Assembly: GCA_004151065.3 (NCBI GenBank)
Contig: NWUY0300015057.1
Location: 57,937-92,445, forward strand
Length of the DNA stretch: 34,509 bases
DNA from: Larix sibirica
Lineage: Eukaryota; Streptophyta; Pinopsida; Pinales; Pinaceae
Direction: 5' to 3'
The notes under the pieces are model-generated. The model saw only the letters and a program-made list of their open reading frames with translations, was not told the DNA's origin and did not search any database. A program made the position numbers and the translations under genes. Of this stretch, positions 23,601-33,572 are shown one piece after another. Positions within the stretch are counted from its first letter, which is position 1. Every line of letters starts with the position of its first letter.

Positions 23601-26600
23601 AAAAAAATAATATACATAATAAAATTTATTTGAATATTGATGCCCTGCCATTTTTTCACTTCTTAGTTTTATCTTTGCTTGAAATTTGAAGGAGCTGCAA
23701 AAGGGCAAAGCATAACTCAGGTGTAGGAAGAGTAATAACAGATATGAAAAGTAGATTTTTTATTTTCCATGCAATATGAACAGGAATTGCTGCTCATGAT
23801 GCTGCGATGATTTATTTAATTCAGGAATTAAATATTCCATCTCTTTGAGTTACAAGAACCTAATTGTAATGAGCAAATATAAGTTTGTAATTTGGGTAAA
23901 GAAGAGAGGGTTTTCTCCAGCAATTTGACAAATTGTTTATTTGATCAAAAATGTCAATCTCTGGCCATCTATTATGATGAAATAATTACTCTCAACATAA
24001 GAAAAATTATCAACTACTTGTCAGATAAACGTGCAACTCCAGGAGCAACCTTCAAAAAAATTTAATTAGAATTGGACTATAATCTACAGGGAATTACTCA
24101 TCCTGTTTGGTCAAAGATGAGTGAGTACATAGAACATGGAGTGCTACCATCTCAAATCCTTTTCCACCACTTACTGTCACCATAGGATCATTAAAGTGGT
24201 GTCTATCACAAAGAATTGCCAACACTTTTTCAGAGGTGTCTTTAAGCTCAAAAACATTAATCGTGGTTAACTAAAAGTGCTAATTAAACATCAAACTATC
24301 TGGTTTGGTGTAATACAAAACTCAAATGTCAGTTTTCACATTTTCCTTTGGTATTTTACCGTAAACCACTGATAAGATTCAATCTCCTGTTTCCCAAGCT
24401 CCCACAAACCCCCTATGTTTTCCCTTTTTTCCCTGCTTCTCCCTGGCCCAACCCAATGACCAAAGCTTTGTCGACCCGCAAGCCCCCTAACTCTTCTCCC
24501 AACTCCCTCTCAACCCTGCCCTCATCTCCTATCTCACTTTGCAAATCTACCTAATTCCCACAGCTCTCAATGTTCCCCCAACTCCCCCTTCTTCTCCTGG
24601 CTTCTACCCATCATCCCTAAACACTCCTCAATTTTCCCATTGCCCTCAACCTCACCAAACCCTGTCCCCCTTGGTTTCTAACCCCCTCATCGCCATCATT
24701 CATTGGCCCCTGTTCAACTCCCCGACCCCTCCAATGCCACTCCTGTCTACCACCTCATTTAGCACCCCCCCTCTTCTTGTATTGCCCCTCTCCTACTTTA
24801 TTGCAACTTCAATGCTTTGAACATCTTGGTGACCCCATCCTACCCCTTCTTTCACCCAACCACGACCCCCTGCCCTGACAAAAAATAAAAATAAAATTGC
24901 TCCAACCACAATTGAAACTATCATAGTACACAATTGATCTACATGGAAGGACTATCATGGTTCCAACAAACCGCAACCTGCAGGGTATTGGGAATTACAT
25001 CCCTATATCCTCCTCCGTTGAGCTTAACCATCTCTCACTGACAGACATCTTCCCTACGGGTGTCTCGGCTCCCAATAAAAAGCTATCCTCACAAGGCTGG
25101 ACTTTCTAGAGTCTACAAACAAGAAGTTGCAAGCCCCACTTGTCATGGTCAAGATTATGGGAAGAGGAGAGTTTGAGGGTTCTCCCTCTTTTTCTAAGGA
25201 TCCATTACAAGTAGGACTCATTTTCCTCCATGAGACTTTAGATTCAAAAGGCCTTAGCCTTGAGAAGGCATAGAGCATGACCAACTAAACATTCTTCATT
25301 TTATTTCGATTCTCAAGAAACCATCTTTGAGCCCTCTGAGCCAAGGCACAGCTCTTCTCTCTACCACACGGTTTTCTTAAGATGTTGCTCTCACTAGATC
25401 CTAGATGGGTGAGCTCAACAAATGCTTGGGATCAAGTATTGGGAGCTAGGAAAGAGGGGAAGTGGTCATCATTCACAATCCCCCTGTAATAATTTGGGAC
25501 TAGGTAGACCAAACCCATCTCTTCTTTTAAATGCCACTCTTGTCAAGGCATTGGGAGGTTTTCCTCTCTATCCATTTCCTGTTGGAATTGCAATGGGTGC
25601 ATTTTGGTCTTCACATGGCACAATTTAAAATGTACAATGCTCTCAAGATATTTTCCTCACTAAGATCCATGTGAGCCCCAAGCTAGAGTTGCACAATTTT
25701 GGGTGTCAACTTCCAGTCAAGATACTCATTGATTCAAGGGAGTTAGGGGACTTTACAAGGTGGCCTATCTAGTAGATATTACCTTCGGAGGAGTGTTTTA
25801 ATGGTCATCTCCGATAAGCACACCAAATTTATGTGGATGTGCATTCACAATGGTTCTCCTCTATTGCGAGATGTCTACATTATGGTTTGATATTCCCCCG
25901 TCTCTACTGTTAAATGCCACTCTTGTCAAGGCAGTGAGAGGTTGCCCTCTCTATCCATTTCTTGTTGGAATTGTAATGGTGCATTTTGGTCTTCACATGG
26001 CACAATATAAAATGTACAATGCTCTCAGGATATTTTCCTCACTAAGATCCATGCGAGCCCCAATCTAGAGCTCGCACAATTTTGGTTGCCACCGGGTGTC
26101 AACTTCCAGTCAAGATACTCATTGATTCAAGGGAGTTAGGGGACTTAACAAGGTGTCCTATCTAGTAAATATTACCTTCGGAGGAGTGGTTTAATGGCCA
26201 TCTCTGATAAGCACACCAAATTTATGTGGGATGTGCATTCACAATGGTTCTCCTCTATTCCGAGATGTCTACATTATGGTTTGATATTCCCCCATCTCTT
26301 CTTTTAAATGCCACTCTTGTCAAGGCAGTGTGAGGCTGCCCTCTCTATCCATTTCTTGTTGGAATTGCAATGGTGCATTTTGGTCTTCACATGGCACAAT
26401 TTAAAATGTACAATGCTCTCAAGATATTTTCCTCACTAAGATCCATGTGAGCCCCAAGCTAGAGCTCGCACAATTTTAGTTGTCACTTGGTGTCAACTTC
26501 CAGTCAAGATACTCATTGATTCAAAGGAGTTAGGGGACCTGACAAGGTGGCCTATCTAGTAAATATCACCTTCGGAGGAGTGTTTTAATGGTCATCTCTG

Positions 26601-29600
26601 ATAAGCACACCAAATTTATGTGGGATGTGCATTCACAATGGTTCTCCTCTATTACGAGATGTCTACAATATGGTTTGATATTCCCTCGTGGCTTCCTTCA
26701 ATTTCACCATACATAGTGAGCCAAACGAGCACACATTACTTGACTTCTACTTGAACATTTCTCACTATTCTTTATCAAGTATGCTATCCTCCTAGGGAAT
26801 TTCATATCCCATACCAAGTGATTATGTGTGCCAATGCACAATACGTTCAAGTATGCTCAATCAATGTCCATAGGGTTTCAAATGATGACCTTGGTCCCCT
26901 AACAATATATAAGCTACACCTCTCTCAGCTTGATGAATATCCAACCTTTTGATCTTGAACAACCTCCCTTGTTTCCCATACTCGAATGGTTTCACCATGT
27001 TTTCATTCATGGTTGGGTGCTAGTGTGGTCAATAAGGTCCTAACCAATCAAGACTTATTTCACCAAATTCGACTTCTTGAAGTCTCTACCCCTCTCCTCG
27101 CAACGAACCACGCTCCCATTGTCTTTTCCCTCTTTCCCAATGCACCACCTTTCGACACAACTCAAGTCCTTTCAAGGAGGGCCTTGTAAACACTTACACT
27201 ACCCACCTCCAACAGTCATTGTCACCCCTTTCCTTTTTTGTCCCTAAGCTCTACTTCAGTCCTCAACCAAATATAAGCTCCTATATAAAGCCATCAAAGT
27301 AACTGCTCTAGACCCCTACCTTTCACTATACACATAAACGCCCCCATGCTCGCAAACCCATCTTTTATCCCATGAAACCTTCGTATGACAAGGAATGTAA
27401 GCTCCAACATAAGTAGTTTAGATTTGTTCATGACCCCCCTTTTATTCAACCCTTATCAATTAGTCTCCATACATGCACAAACACTAGATGCATTCCTCAA
27501 GATCCCCCTTGCTCAATTTTAGGTGGGCTCTCACAAACTCTAAATTGAGACAGATCACCACATCTTGCAACTAGTCAAGGTTTGCCAACTATGCCACTTA
27601 CCAGAGCCTAAGACAAAGGAGAATCTCATTTTTCAAAGCCCATCTACTATGAGATCAGCGAGAGATAATACTATCGCTTACTTTGAGACTCGAGTAGAGC
27701 TCCCTTCCCACTTTTATTCACTACTGTGACCAAAGATGTGTTGCTCTCTTCGTGAGAGAAGTGCTTGTAGTTTGTACATAAATCCCAATGTTTGTGTATA
27801 TCGTAACAAATGAAGGCCCTCAAGACAATCACCTTATACTTCTCAAATGTCATACCTAATCGAGGCAACAAGACAAGCAAAGATCCATGATTCTTCAAAT
27901 TCCAGATCAATTAGACCCCAGGTTTCCTCTCAACCCTCCCTTAATAGGTTGACCAACCTCCTCTAGTGCTAGGAGGATTGTCACTATGGGCATACACAAG
28001 TAGACAAATCAGCTCGAGGTAGTCCCAAACCCTAGGCCCTCATCTAGCACACTACTCCCAAAGTACAATCAAGCAGCCAAGTTTCTATCATACATCTCTT
28101 CCTCATGACTTTGGATGTTAGAAGAGCTAGACTGCTCATTTGCTACCCCCAAAGATCATGCAATATATCCCCCTCAACCTTGATCAACTTCCACAGGACA
28201 TCATTTGCTAGTGCATCAACGTTTTCATAGTGATTGATTACTCTTATGGGTAGTCAATCTCTTGATCCCTTGACTTGTCCTCGACAACAAACTAGAATGT
28301 GCCTTGACAATTCTCTTTTGTTTAACATCAAGATTTTTCACCATTTCTAGCATTTGTCTTGTACTTGTGCCTTATCTAATTTTGTCTATTAGATAGACAT
28401 TTGGCTTTTAGCATGATACTTCGATCTTTATCGTTTTCTACTTCTAGCATTAATCTAGGAGGTGCTTTCACACTCCCACTTTGTGTTCACACTAAATTTA
28501 CTTGTTTAGACCATTAAACCTACTTTGTGGTCATTAGTTGGACATTAATAAAATTATCTTATCTTATTTGAGTTTACAACCAGTAAGTGATTATCTTCAC
28601 TAGTTTACCAAGCCACCCCACACCTCTTCAATAATTAATTCAACACAAACACACACAAAGTTTCAGAGGAGAGAGTAAGATAACACATACAATGAAGAGT
28701 CTCGTGGAGGAGACAATCAACCCAATATGTACAATGAAGAAGTCTCACAGAGGAGACAATCAACACCTCAAAACGACTTTCACTAATTAAAACATGATTA
28801 AAGTCATGCGTTGAGTTTAACTTTAAACTTTAATTATGTCTTGTCCAACACATACATCTATTATCTAGTCTACACTAAATTTATCATTAGAAGTGTATGT
28901 ACTATATAATGCAGTGATACAATACGACAATCATAAATGAGGCTAAAAGCTAAAATCCAAAACACATGAAGACTGCACAAAACAACAATATCAAATGAGA
29001 AAAGGGGGTTTGCCTGCCACTAGTATTGATAGGAACTCCTCCGAAAGGTGCATTAGATCCTCCAGTAACAAACTCAAGGAAACACAAGAAGATCTGGGCC
29101 ACTCTAGAATTTATAAGAACAAGAAGATACTTCCATAGTGAAACCTAGGAAGTGCTTGCACAATGTATATCTGTGTATATATATCTTGCTATCATTGTCT
29201 TGCTTTGCAACACAATAAAGTCAGTCAGATCTCTTTGACATCCAAAAGAAATAGTCAACAGGATGTTTGCTCCCGTTTGGACAAGATTACAACTACTATT
29301 GATTAAAAAAAGAGTCCCTGGCCAAGATTGTTGCAATGCAAGAGGATATTGAAGATACATCTAAGGCAACCATCTTTGCTTAAAAGGGACTTAAAAGCAA
29401 CATAAAAGCCATGTGACTTGAATTTATGCGCCTCCTGGATAAGATGATTGACCTGGCCCAGTCTGCACCAAAAGAAAGATTGGAGAAATGGTTCTCCAAT
29501 GTTTATGTTCAATAAATCTTGTTCAGTTTTGTTACGCAATTACACTGTAAGGAATGTAAACTTATATCAAACTGTAAGGAGAGGCAGAAGCCAGAGGTAT

Positions 29601-30009
29601 GCAGTCTCCATTGCAGATGATAGTTAAAAGGTGCCAACGGGTTGGTTCCACTCTATCTGCAATCTGCCCACCTGTATAGTATATATCTCAAAGAGATGAG
29701 GTCAGGTGCAAAATCCAAGCAGTTTTGGCAGAATAGTTATCCCTCAGACTGAGCTTGTAAAGCCAAAGGAAGTCCAGACTTGCGGTGCAGCTCCTGAGGG
29801 CGTGTTTCTATAAGGAATTCAAACAAAAAACTGGAAGGGGATAACCTACCCCTATTGTATCCATTGGACATTTGTAAGTAAACTCAATTCTTCTCAAAAA
29901 ATTAGCTCCGCAGAAACGAAATGCAATTCCAGATAAAAAATCACACACATTACTTACCTATTCTTTCCAATTCACCATCTGCATATTTGACTTGCATTGG
30001 ACTGGATGC
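20511..30009 (-). CDS. BRN1: BRUNO/CELF-like RNA-binding protein (BRN1/BRN2 type), 5'-partial, 7 exons
   Basis: Joined exons 30009-29958, 23167-23042, 22872-22790, 22640-22452, 21359-21014, 20914-20771 and 20638-20511 give 1068 bp, 355 residues plus TAA, with every intron GT-AG and every phase matching. RRM2 starts near residue 20 (RNP2 KLFIGML; RNP1 AGCAFLKY near 60-67). A linker with [15 protein letters not shown] and a Met/Pro/Gly/Asn-rich stretch covers about 90-265. RRM3 follows (RNP2 LFIYHIP near 272-278; RNP1 KCFGFVSY at 311-318), and the protein ends [10 protein letters not shown]. This is the layout of plant BRN1/BRN2, which have RRM1 and RRM2 close together, a linker and a C-terminal RRM3. 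The Arabidopsis proteins bind the SOC1 3' UTR and delay flowering. The first visible exon encodes the end of RRM1 ([11 protein letters not shown]). The rest of RRM1, usually 70-100 residues, was not found up to 34509, so the gene is cut by the window edge. Function in this species is inferred from family membership. Confidence 0.93.
20771..20914 (-). CDS. BRN1: BRN1-like exon: first half of RRM3
   Basis: This 144-bp exon encodes [18 protein letters not shown] and runs on through [15 protein letters not shown], carrying RNP2 of RRM3 and stopping inside RNP1. It has acceptor aaatatag and donor gtaaaa. The flanking introns are 99 bp and 132 bp. Confidence 0.96.
21014..21359 (-). CDS. BRN1: BRN1-like exon: Met/Pro/Gly-rich linker
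   Basis: This 346-bp exon encodes [18 protein letters not shown] followed by a low-complexity Met/Ala/Gly/Pro linker ending GAQVEG. The linker between RRM2 and RRM3 is poorly conserved in the family, but the opening APGTYG is recognisable. It has acceptor ggacttcag and donor gtaggc. The intron before it (21360-22451) holds the N gap and a LINE tail. Confidence 0.92.
21685..21701. other. Assembly gap (17 N)
   Basis: A run of Ns lies within the fourth of the six introns that separate the visible BRN1-like exons (21360-22451), next to a LINE tail. Confidence 0.99.
21715..21870 (+). mobile_element. 5'-truncated LINE 3' end, copy A
   Basis: CTCATTGACCTACTTGTGTG, GGACATTAATAAAATTATG and TTATCTATTTTATC match the 3' ends at 28500 and 31100. 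It is inserted antisense to the BRN1-like gene. Confidence 0.65.
22452..22640 (-). CDS. BRN1: BRN1-like exon: end of RRM2 and start of linker
   Basis: This 189-bp exon (63 codons, phase 0 at both ends) encodes [18 protein letters not shown], a Gln/Asn/Pro-rich stretch and [14 protein letters not shown]...NGYGYQ. The WADTEKER and SLFGA-PMGY elements are typical of plant BRN proteins. It has acceptor tttttgcag and donor gttgta. Confidence 0.95.
22790..22872 (-). CDS. BRN1: BRN1-like exon: second half of RRM2
   Basis: This 83-bp exon encodes [15 protein letters not shown] and then [12 protein letters not shown], carrying RNP1 and the last helix of RRM2. It has acceptor ccttgcag and donor gtttgt, and the 169-bp intron before it is of ordinary size. 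It ends in phase 0. Confidence 0.95.
23042..23167 (-). CDS. BRN1: BRN1-like exon: first half of RRM2
   Basis: This 126-bp exon encodes [17 protein letters not shown], then an [10 protein letters not shown] segment and RGSQQTSK, that is, RNP2 and the first helix of RRM2. It has acceptor ttgtgcag and donor gtgtaa. It is separated from the exon at 29958 by a 6.8-kb intron (23168-29957) that contains the long LINE copy. Confidence 0.95.
24348..25500 (+). pseudogene. C-rich region, possible LINE ORF1
   Basis: The strand is strikingly C-rich between 24370 and 24870, and the readable frames are Pro/Ser/Leu-rich. No clear DUF4283 or zinc knuckle could be read. The call rests on its position upstream of the endonuclease. 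Confidence 0.3.
25514..26684 (+). repeat. Three tandem copies of a 383-394-bp LINE endonuclease segment
   Basis: Copies start at 25514, 25897 and 26291, each opening CCC(A/G)TCTCT...TTAAATGCCACT. The readable peptide [16 protein letters not shown], then [20 protein letters not shown], matches the beginning of a LINE exonuclease-endonuclease-phosphatase domain (N-C-x-G, then D-I-x-x-L-T-E). The usual catalytic Glu of LTE reads Lys in copy 1. A second frame adds KVAYLV-ITFGGV. Copies 2 and 3 are about 11 bp longer than copy 1. Confidence 0.85.
26685..27190 (+). pseudogene. LINE endonuclease C-terminal part
   Basis: One frame near 26986-27189 reads [18 protein letters not shown] and [20 protein letters not shown]. 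The T-N-H-x-P-I pattern corresponds to the S-D-H-x-P-I active-site motif of LINE endonucleases, with the key Asp changed to Asn. The open frame is 67 codons long and flanked by stops. Confidence 0.55.
27540..27700 (+). pseudogene. Retroelement-type zinc-finger remnant
   Basis: [19 protein letters not shown] and a shifted frame YEISERYY resemble the C-x2-C...E-x-x-H-x-x-x-x-C-P-x-Y-x-x-I-R-x-x-Y motif found after RT in plant retroelements. Cysteines and the His are partly lost. Confidence 0.4.
28571..29957. other. Rest of the largest intron
   Basis: A 42-bp unit is duplicated at 28689-28772 (ACAATGAAGA-GTCTC, GAGGAGACAATCAAC). The minus-strand open frames at 29145-29539 carry no recognisable motif. 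Confidence 0.45.
29958..30009 (-). CDS. BRN1: BRN1-like exon: end of RRM1
   Basis: This 52-bp exon encodes [17 protein letters not shown] plus one base. It follows an acceptor (tatacag) and ends at a strong donor (gtaagt). The leftover G joins the AG at 23167 to make Glu, giving ELERIEHKLFIG, the conserved RRM1-RRM2 junction of the family. It is too short to show up as an open reading frame of its own. It enters in phase 0, so the missing upstream exon should end after a Leu-Pro-Gly-type codon. Confidence 0.9.
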
Positions 30010-30169
30010 CTGTATACAATTTAAAGGAACAAAACCTTCAGCTGTGATATTCCAAAATTCAAAACTATCAAACAACTTGCAAAGTTTATTGAGTAATTTT
30101 CTAGTTAGTAAACTGTATGAACAGTAGAAACTAGAAACACAATGCCAGAATTTTTTTCTTCAAACTATG

Positions 30170-30300
30170 ATCACAATCAGAAGTGTTTCTAAAGTATTTG
30201 GAATATTGATTGTGACAAACTTTGGGGAACCTGAAATGTTCATTCAAACCATTCTCATAATCAAATGTGTTTCAGATGTATTTGGAGGATTGACTATGAC
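30170..30300. repeat. Two diverged tandem copies, unit about 85 bp
   Basis: ATCA-AA-TGTGTTTC, GTATTTGGA and TTGA-TATGACA segments recur near 30176 and 30260. They lie upstream of the first visible BRN1-like exon. Confidence 0.55.
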
Positions 30301-30999
30301 ATACAAAGTAGAAACTGTGGAACATTTTCAGAAAACTATTAGAAACTTAGCAATACTAGCCACAATAATCTGATATTACTTGAACTACTAGCATTACCAT
30401 TCAAGATGTTACTAATAATAGTTATCACCAAGATGGTATTAATCTAACTCTAAGTGGCATGAAACCAATTATAGTAGTTAATTTGTTCAAATGACAATAT
30501 TTGAATTGATGGTTTTCACATTTTCAATCAAAGTTGCCAGACTCATCTCAGGCAAATAACATGGCACAGCCCGAGTGTAAGAATTGCACTCAGACTTGGA
30601 GAAAACGTAACAAATGTAAATAAAAAAATGGTTTTGAAAACCCTGATTGATATGAAAATTTTCAATGTCCAAACTCCATGCAATGCATATTACCAACATA
30701 AATTGTATTATTAACTGGGTGCGAGTTTAATTCCCACCAAATCTTATCTTCCATAAAATTAATGACCCACCTCTGCCAGACAAACTTGCTGTGAATTCTC
30801 TCCAGAGATCATTATCAAACAGTGTATCGGCATTCCTTCTCTGTGGTTGATGATTCTGAAAGAGTAGCATCTTCCTCTTAATCCTCTCTTTCCATTTCAA
30901 GCCCTGACATGCCTTGTGATTCTACCTTTTGAGCCGAGATGGGTAGTAGCTATTTTTTCATGATAATTTATTATGCACAATACTGACAGTGTACTTGTA

Positions 31000-31165
31000 T
31001 TGATTCTAGTTGCTTTTTTTCAGCCATTTCATTTTTTTGTGGATTGGTGTTAGCAGTTGTTTTCACACTACCCACTATCTATTTGCACTGGATTAGACCT
31101 TTTAGTCCCATTGACCTACTTTTGTGGTCATTTGTTGGACATTAATAAAATTATCTTATCTATTG
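31000..31165 (+). mobile_element. 5'-truncated LINE 3' end, copy C
   Basis: CCCATTGACCTACTT, TGTGGTCATTTGTTGGACAT and TAATAAAATTATCTTATCT match the 3' end of the long LINE. It is antisense to the BRN1-like gene. Confidence 0.7.
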
Positions 31166-31398
31166 CAGTTCTGTCAACGTTGAACTCATTGCTTCAAGGA
31201 CAAAAGCTTTTTTCCAAACCCCTACAATAATAGTGTGAGACTTGAATTAGAAACTGCTGTGTGATAGACAAAGCTTGAAGTCTTTTAGACAAGTACCTGT
31301 TTTGCTTAACACTTATATAATCTGACAGTTGAAATTAGAATAAGCTCTTGGGAAATCTTAAAAGTAATTTGTGACATACTTGAGATAGGATACAATAA

Positions 31399-31563
31399 CT
31401 TTATTATTGTCCAACAATTGACCATAATTAGGGCAATGGGACTAGGAAGTAAACTTTATTATTGTCCAACAATTGACCATAAGTAGGGCAATAGGACTAG
31501 GAAGTACATTTTATTATTGTCCAACAATTGACCATAAGTAGGGCAATGGGACTAGGAAGTACA
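31399..31563. repeat. Three tandem copies, 55-bp unit
   Basis: TTTATTATTGTCCAACAATT recurs at 55-bp spacing (31400, 31455, 31510), followed in each by GACCATAA and ACTAGGAAGTA. Copies differ at only a few bases. Confidence 0.95.
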
Positions 31564-33240
31564 ATCAGTAATAACATTCTGTAGGAGTACCAAGCTACCC
31601 AGAAAGAATAAAGCAAGATAAAACATGAAATATATGAACTAAACATTACATCAAAGAAAAAAGATTTTCGAGACAGACCCACAAGTTTGACTCACCCAGC
31701 CTGACCTGATATACCTGTGAGTAATCACAATTCAGACTCACTGCCAGCATGTTTGACTCGCAGTCAGAAAGCTTTTGCTGAGCCGATTCACAGCTACCCA
31801 GGTCCAACCCACAAGTCCATGTCAAAACTGACAAGGTCTTTTACATTGTTTGAAATCATGATCATGTTTGAACTTTGAATTCTTTACTGGACTATATTCC
31901 CAAATATTCATGTAGTTGAATTATCACAAATATGTATAATATAAAGCTTGCATTCTTCACATTCTTAGCCTCAAGGGAAGAGTGATATTCTTTAGTGGTT
32001 CTGTTTTCTCAAAAGCAGTCAGCAATCTTAGATCACTCAACTAATCAGCGACATCTATATGCCGAATTGCTATTATTTCTCTGAGTATAGACAATAGGTA
32101 TCACCATGGACTGTCTAACTCCATGCAGAACGTTATATCCAGGGTCTGAACTCCTAAGAATTAAAAAGGATATGAAATGATAAATCATATCCTTCAACAA
32201 TATGTTTATTTTACATGGCTTGTGCCTCCTAATTATCTCAGCTCCACTGTCCTTGTATGTTGACCACTCTTCAAAATTATCCATATTATCTTCTAAATCC
32301 ATATCCATATACTGGTAAATTAGTTCCACGGATAGACCTATACCAAGGACTAAATATTGCAAGTCTACTGCATTTCACATGAATTGATATCAATAGATCT
32401 AATGAAGCCATAAATCTTCCTTTCCCTAATCTATGAGAGTCTCAAGCATATAGCTGACATGAAGATAATCAAGTTCAATTAAGTAATAATATTTATCACT
32501 CCCAATGCTGTCACCCCTCTTGGCAATCCTGTTGTAAAGAAATCTCTGACAGTTGTTACAGTGTACACTCAAAAGAGAGATAAATATCTGGCCAACTACA
32601 CCCAATGAAATGATTAAGCTATCCTAGGCACATGAATGATGCCCACTTGGAGGACAGAGGACACTCAAGTGCATCCCCGAAGTAATACAAGTCATTGGAC
32701 TACAAGAGAGCACATAATTCCTAAACTCAAAATAATACTTGTTCTAGTGAGCTAAACTTGCATTGAGGTTTAACCAGTTGACACATTAAAGGGGTTTTTT
32801 TGTTTGTGCACTAAGGAGTACCTACAGTTCCAAGAGTTAGTATCATGAAAAGTAGCAACTATGATTAACTGTGTACTTGACAAATTAATGCAGATCAAAG
32901 CAAACAGTCCAATCCTTATAACTTCACTACAGATTGCAACAGTGCTATCAGAATATAAAACTGCATACGAGAAATTATCACAGCATGGACACAGGCCATG
33001 GCAGGAAAACCACTTTGCTAGCTGATAAGCAGGAGAATCATGGTAATTTGTCAGGAATCAATGGCCCTCGCACATGCTGATACTAGAAAATGAGCTCAAT
33101 TTTATACAGATCACAGTGGCTAGAACACTATTATTGTATAAGAAACTAATAATGGTAAACAAAAAACGTGTGGAACCAAAAAAGTTGGCTCCAAACGAAA
33201 GACTAAGGCAAAGGTGGCATGCGTGCCACAAGTCAACTGA
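31564..33240. other. No recognisable gene
   Basis: This should be intron or 5' flank of the BRN1-like gene. I searched the minus strand for the missing RRM1 exon (VKLFVGQ..., SRGCCF...) without success. The minus-strand frame at 32045-32362 is open for 105 codons but matches no RRM. Confidence 0.4.
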
Positions 33241-33500
33241 AGACACAATCAATGTTATCAGAACCGGACCGGTTCTGGCAAAACCGACCAGTCCAACCAG
33301 TTTATAAGAGTTTCCGGTCCAAACCGGCGTCTTAAGCCGGAAATGGCCGATTCGGCACTGAACCGGCCAGTTTTGTACCTGAACCCGGACGGTTCCATAT
33401 GGAACCGGCCTTAAATGACTGAACCAGCCAGTTCTGTATAGAACCGGCCTTAAATGACTACACCGGCCAATTTTGTACAGAACCGTCCAGTTTGGTACAA
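33240..33500. repeat. ACCGG-rich repeat block
   Basis: GAACCGG, AACCGGCC and their reverse complements occur more than ten times, including GGACCGGTTCTGG near the left edge and two copies of GAACCGGCCTTAAATGACT. It is much more GC-rich than the surroundings. The edge TTATCAGAACCGGACCGG resembles ends of a widespread plant interspersed repeat. The element class is not determined. Confidence 0.75.
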
Positions 33501-33572
33501 GAAAGTATGCCATGGTTTAGAACATGGATTTTAAAAAGAATATTAAATGGTAGTATAAAATTCAAATGAAAA

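Larger units (their letters stand above)
24340..28570 (+). mobile_element. Long decayed LINE inside the largest BRN1-like intron
   Basis: In order: a C-rich region that may be ORF1 (24348-25500), an endonuclease start repeated three times (25514-26684), the rest of the endonuclease (to about 27190), a short region ending in a retroelement-type zinc-finger remnant (27540-27700), and a 3' UTR ending GGACATTAATAAAATTATCT and a TTATCTTATCTTATT tail at about 28568. Little room is left for reverse transcriptase, so most of ORF2 is deleted. It lies antisense to the host gene. Target-site duplications were not found, so the left boundary is approximate. Confidence 0.65.

Noticed and set aside
24348-24820. 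Pro/Ser-rich plus-strand frames as an extensin-like gene
   Set aside because: Frames overlap in different phases in a C-rich tract inside a LINE; no Ser-Pro4 repeats or signal peptide.
27671-27910. Minus-strand 79-codon frame
   Set aside because: It is antisense to the LINE zinc-finger remnant and shows no motif.
32045-32362. 105-codon minus-strand frame as the missing RRM1 exon
   Set aside because: It has no RNP1 or RNP2 motif and does not end with a phase-0 boundary matching the exon at 30009.
33058-33513. 151-codon minus-strand open frame
   Set aside because: It runs through the ACCGG repeat block and reads as repeated RTG/GPV-type peptides caused by the repeat; no domain is visible.
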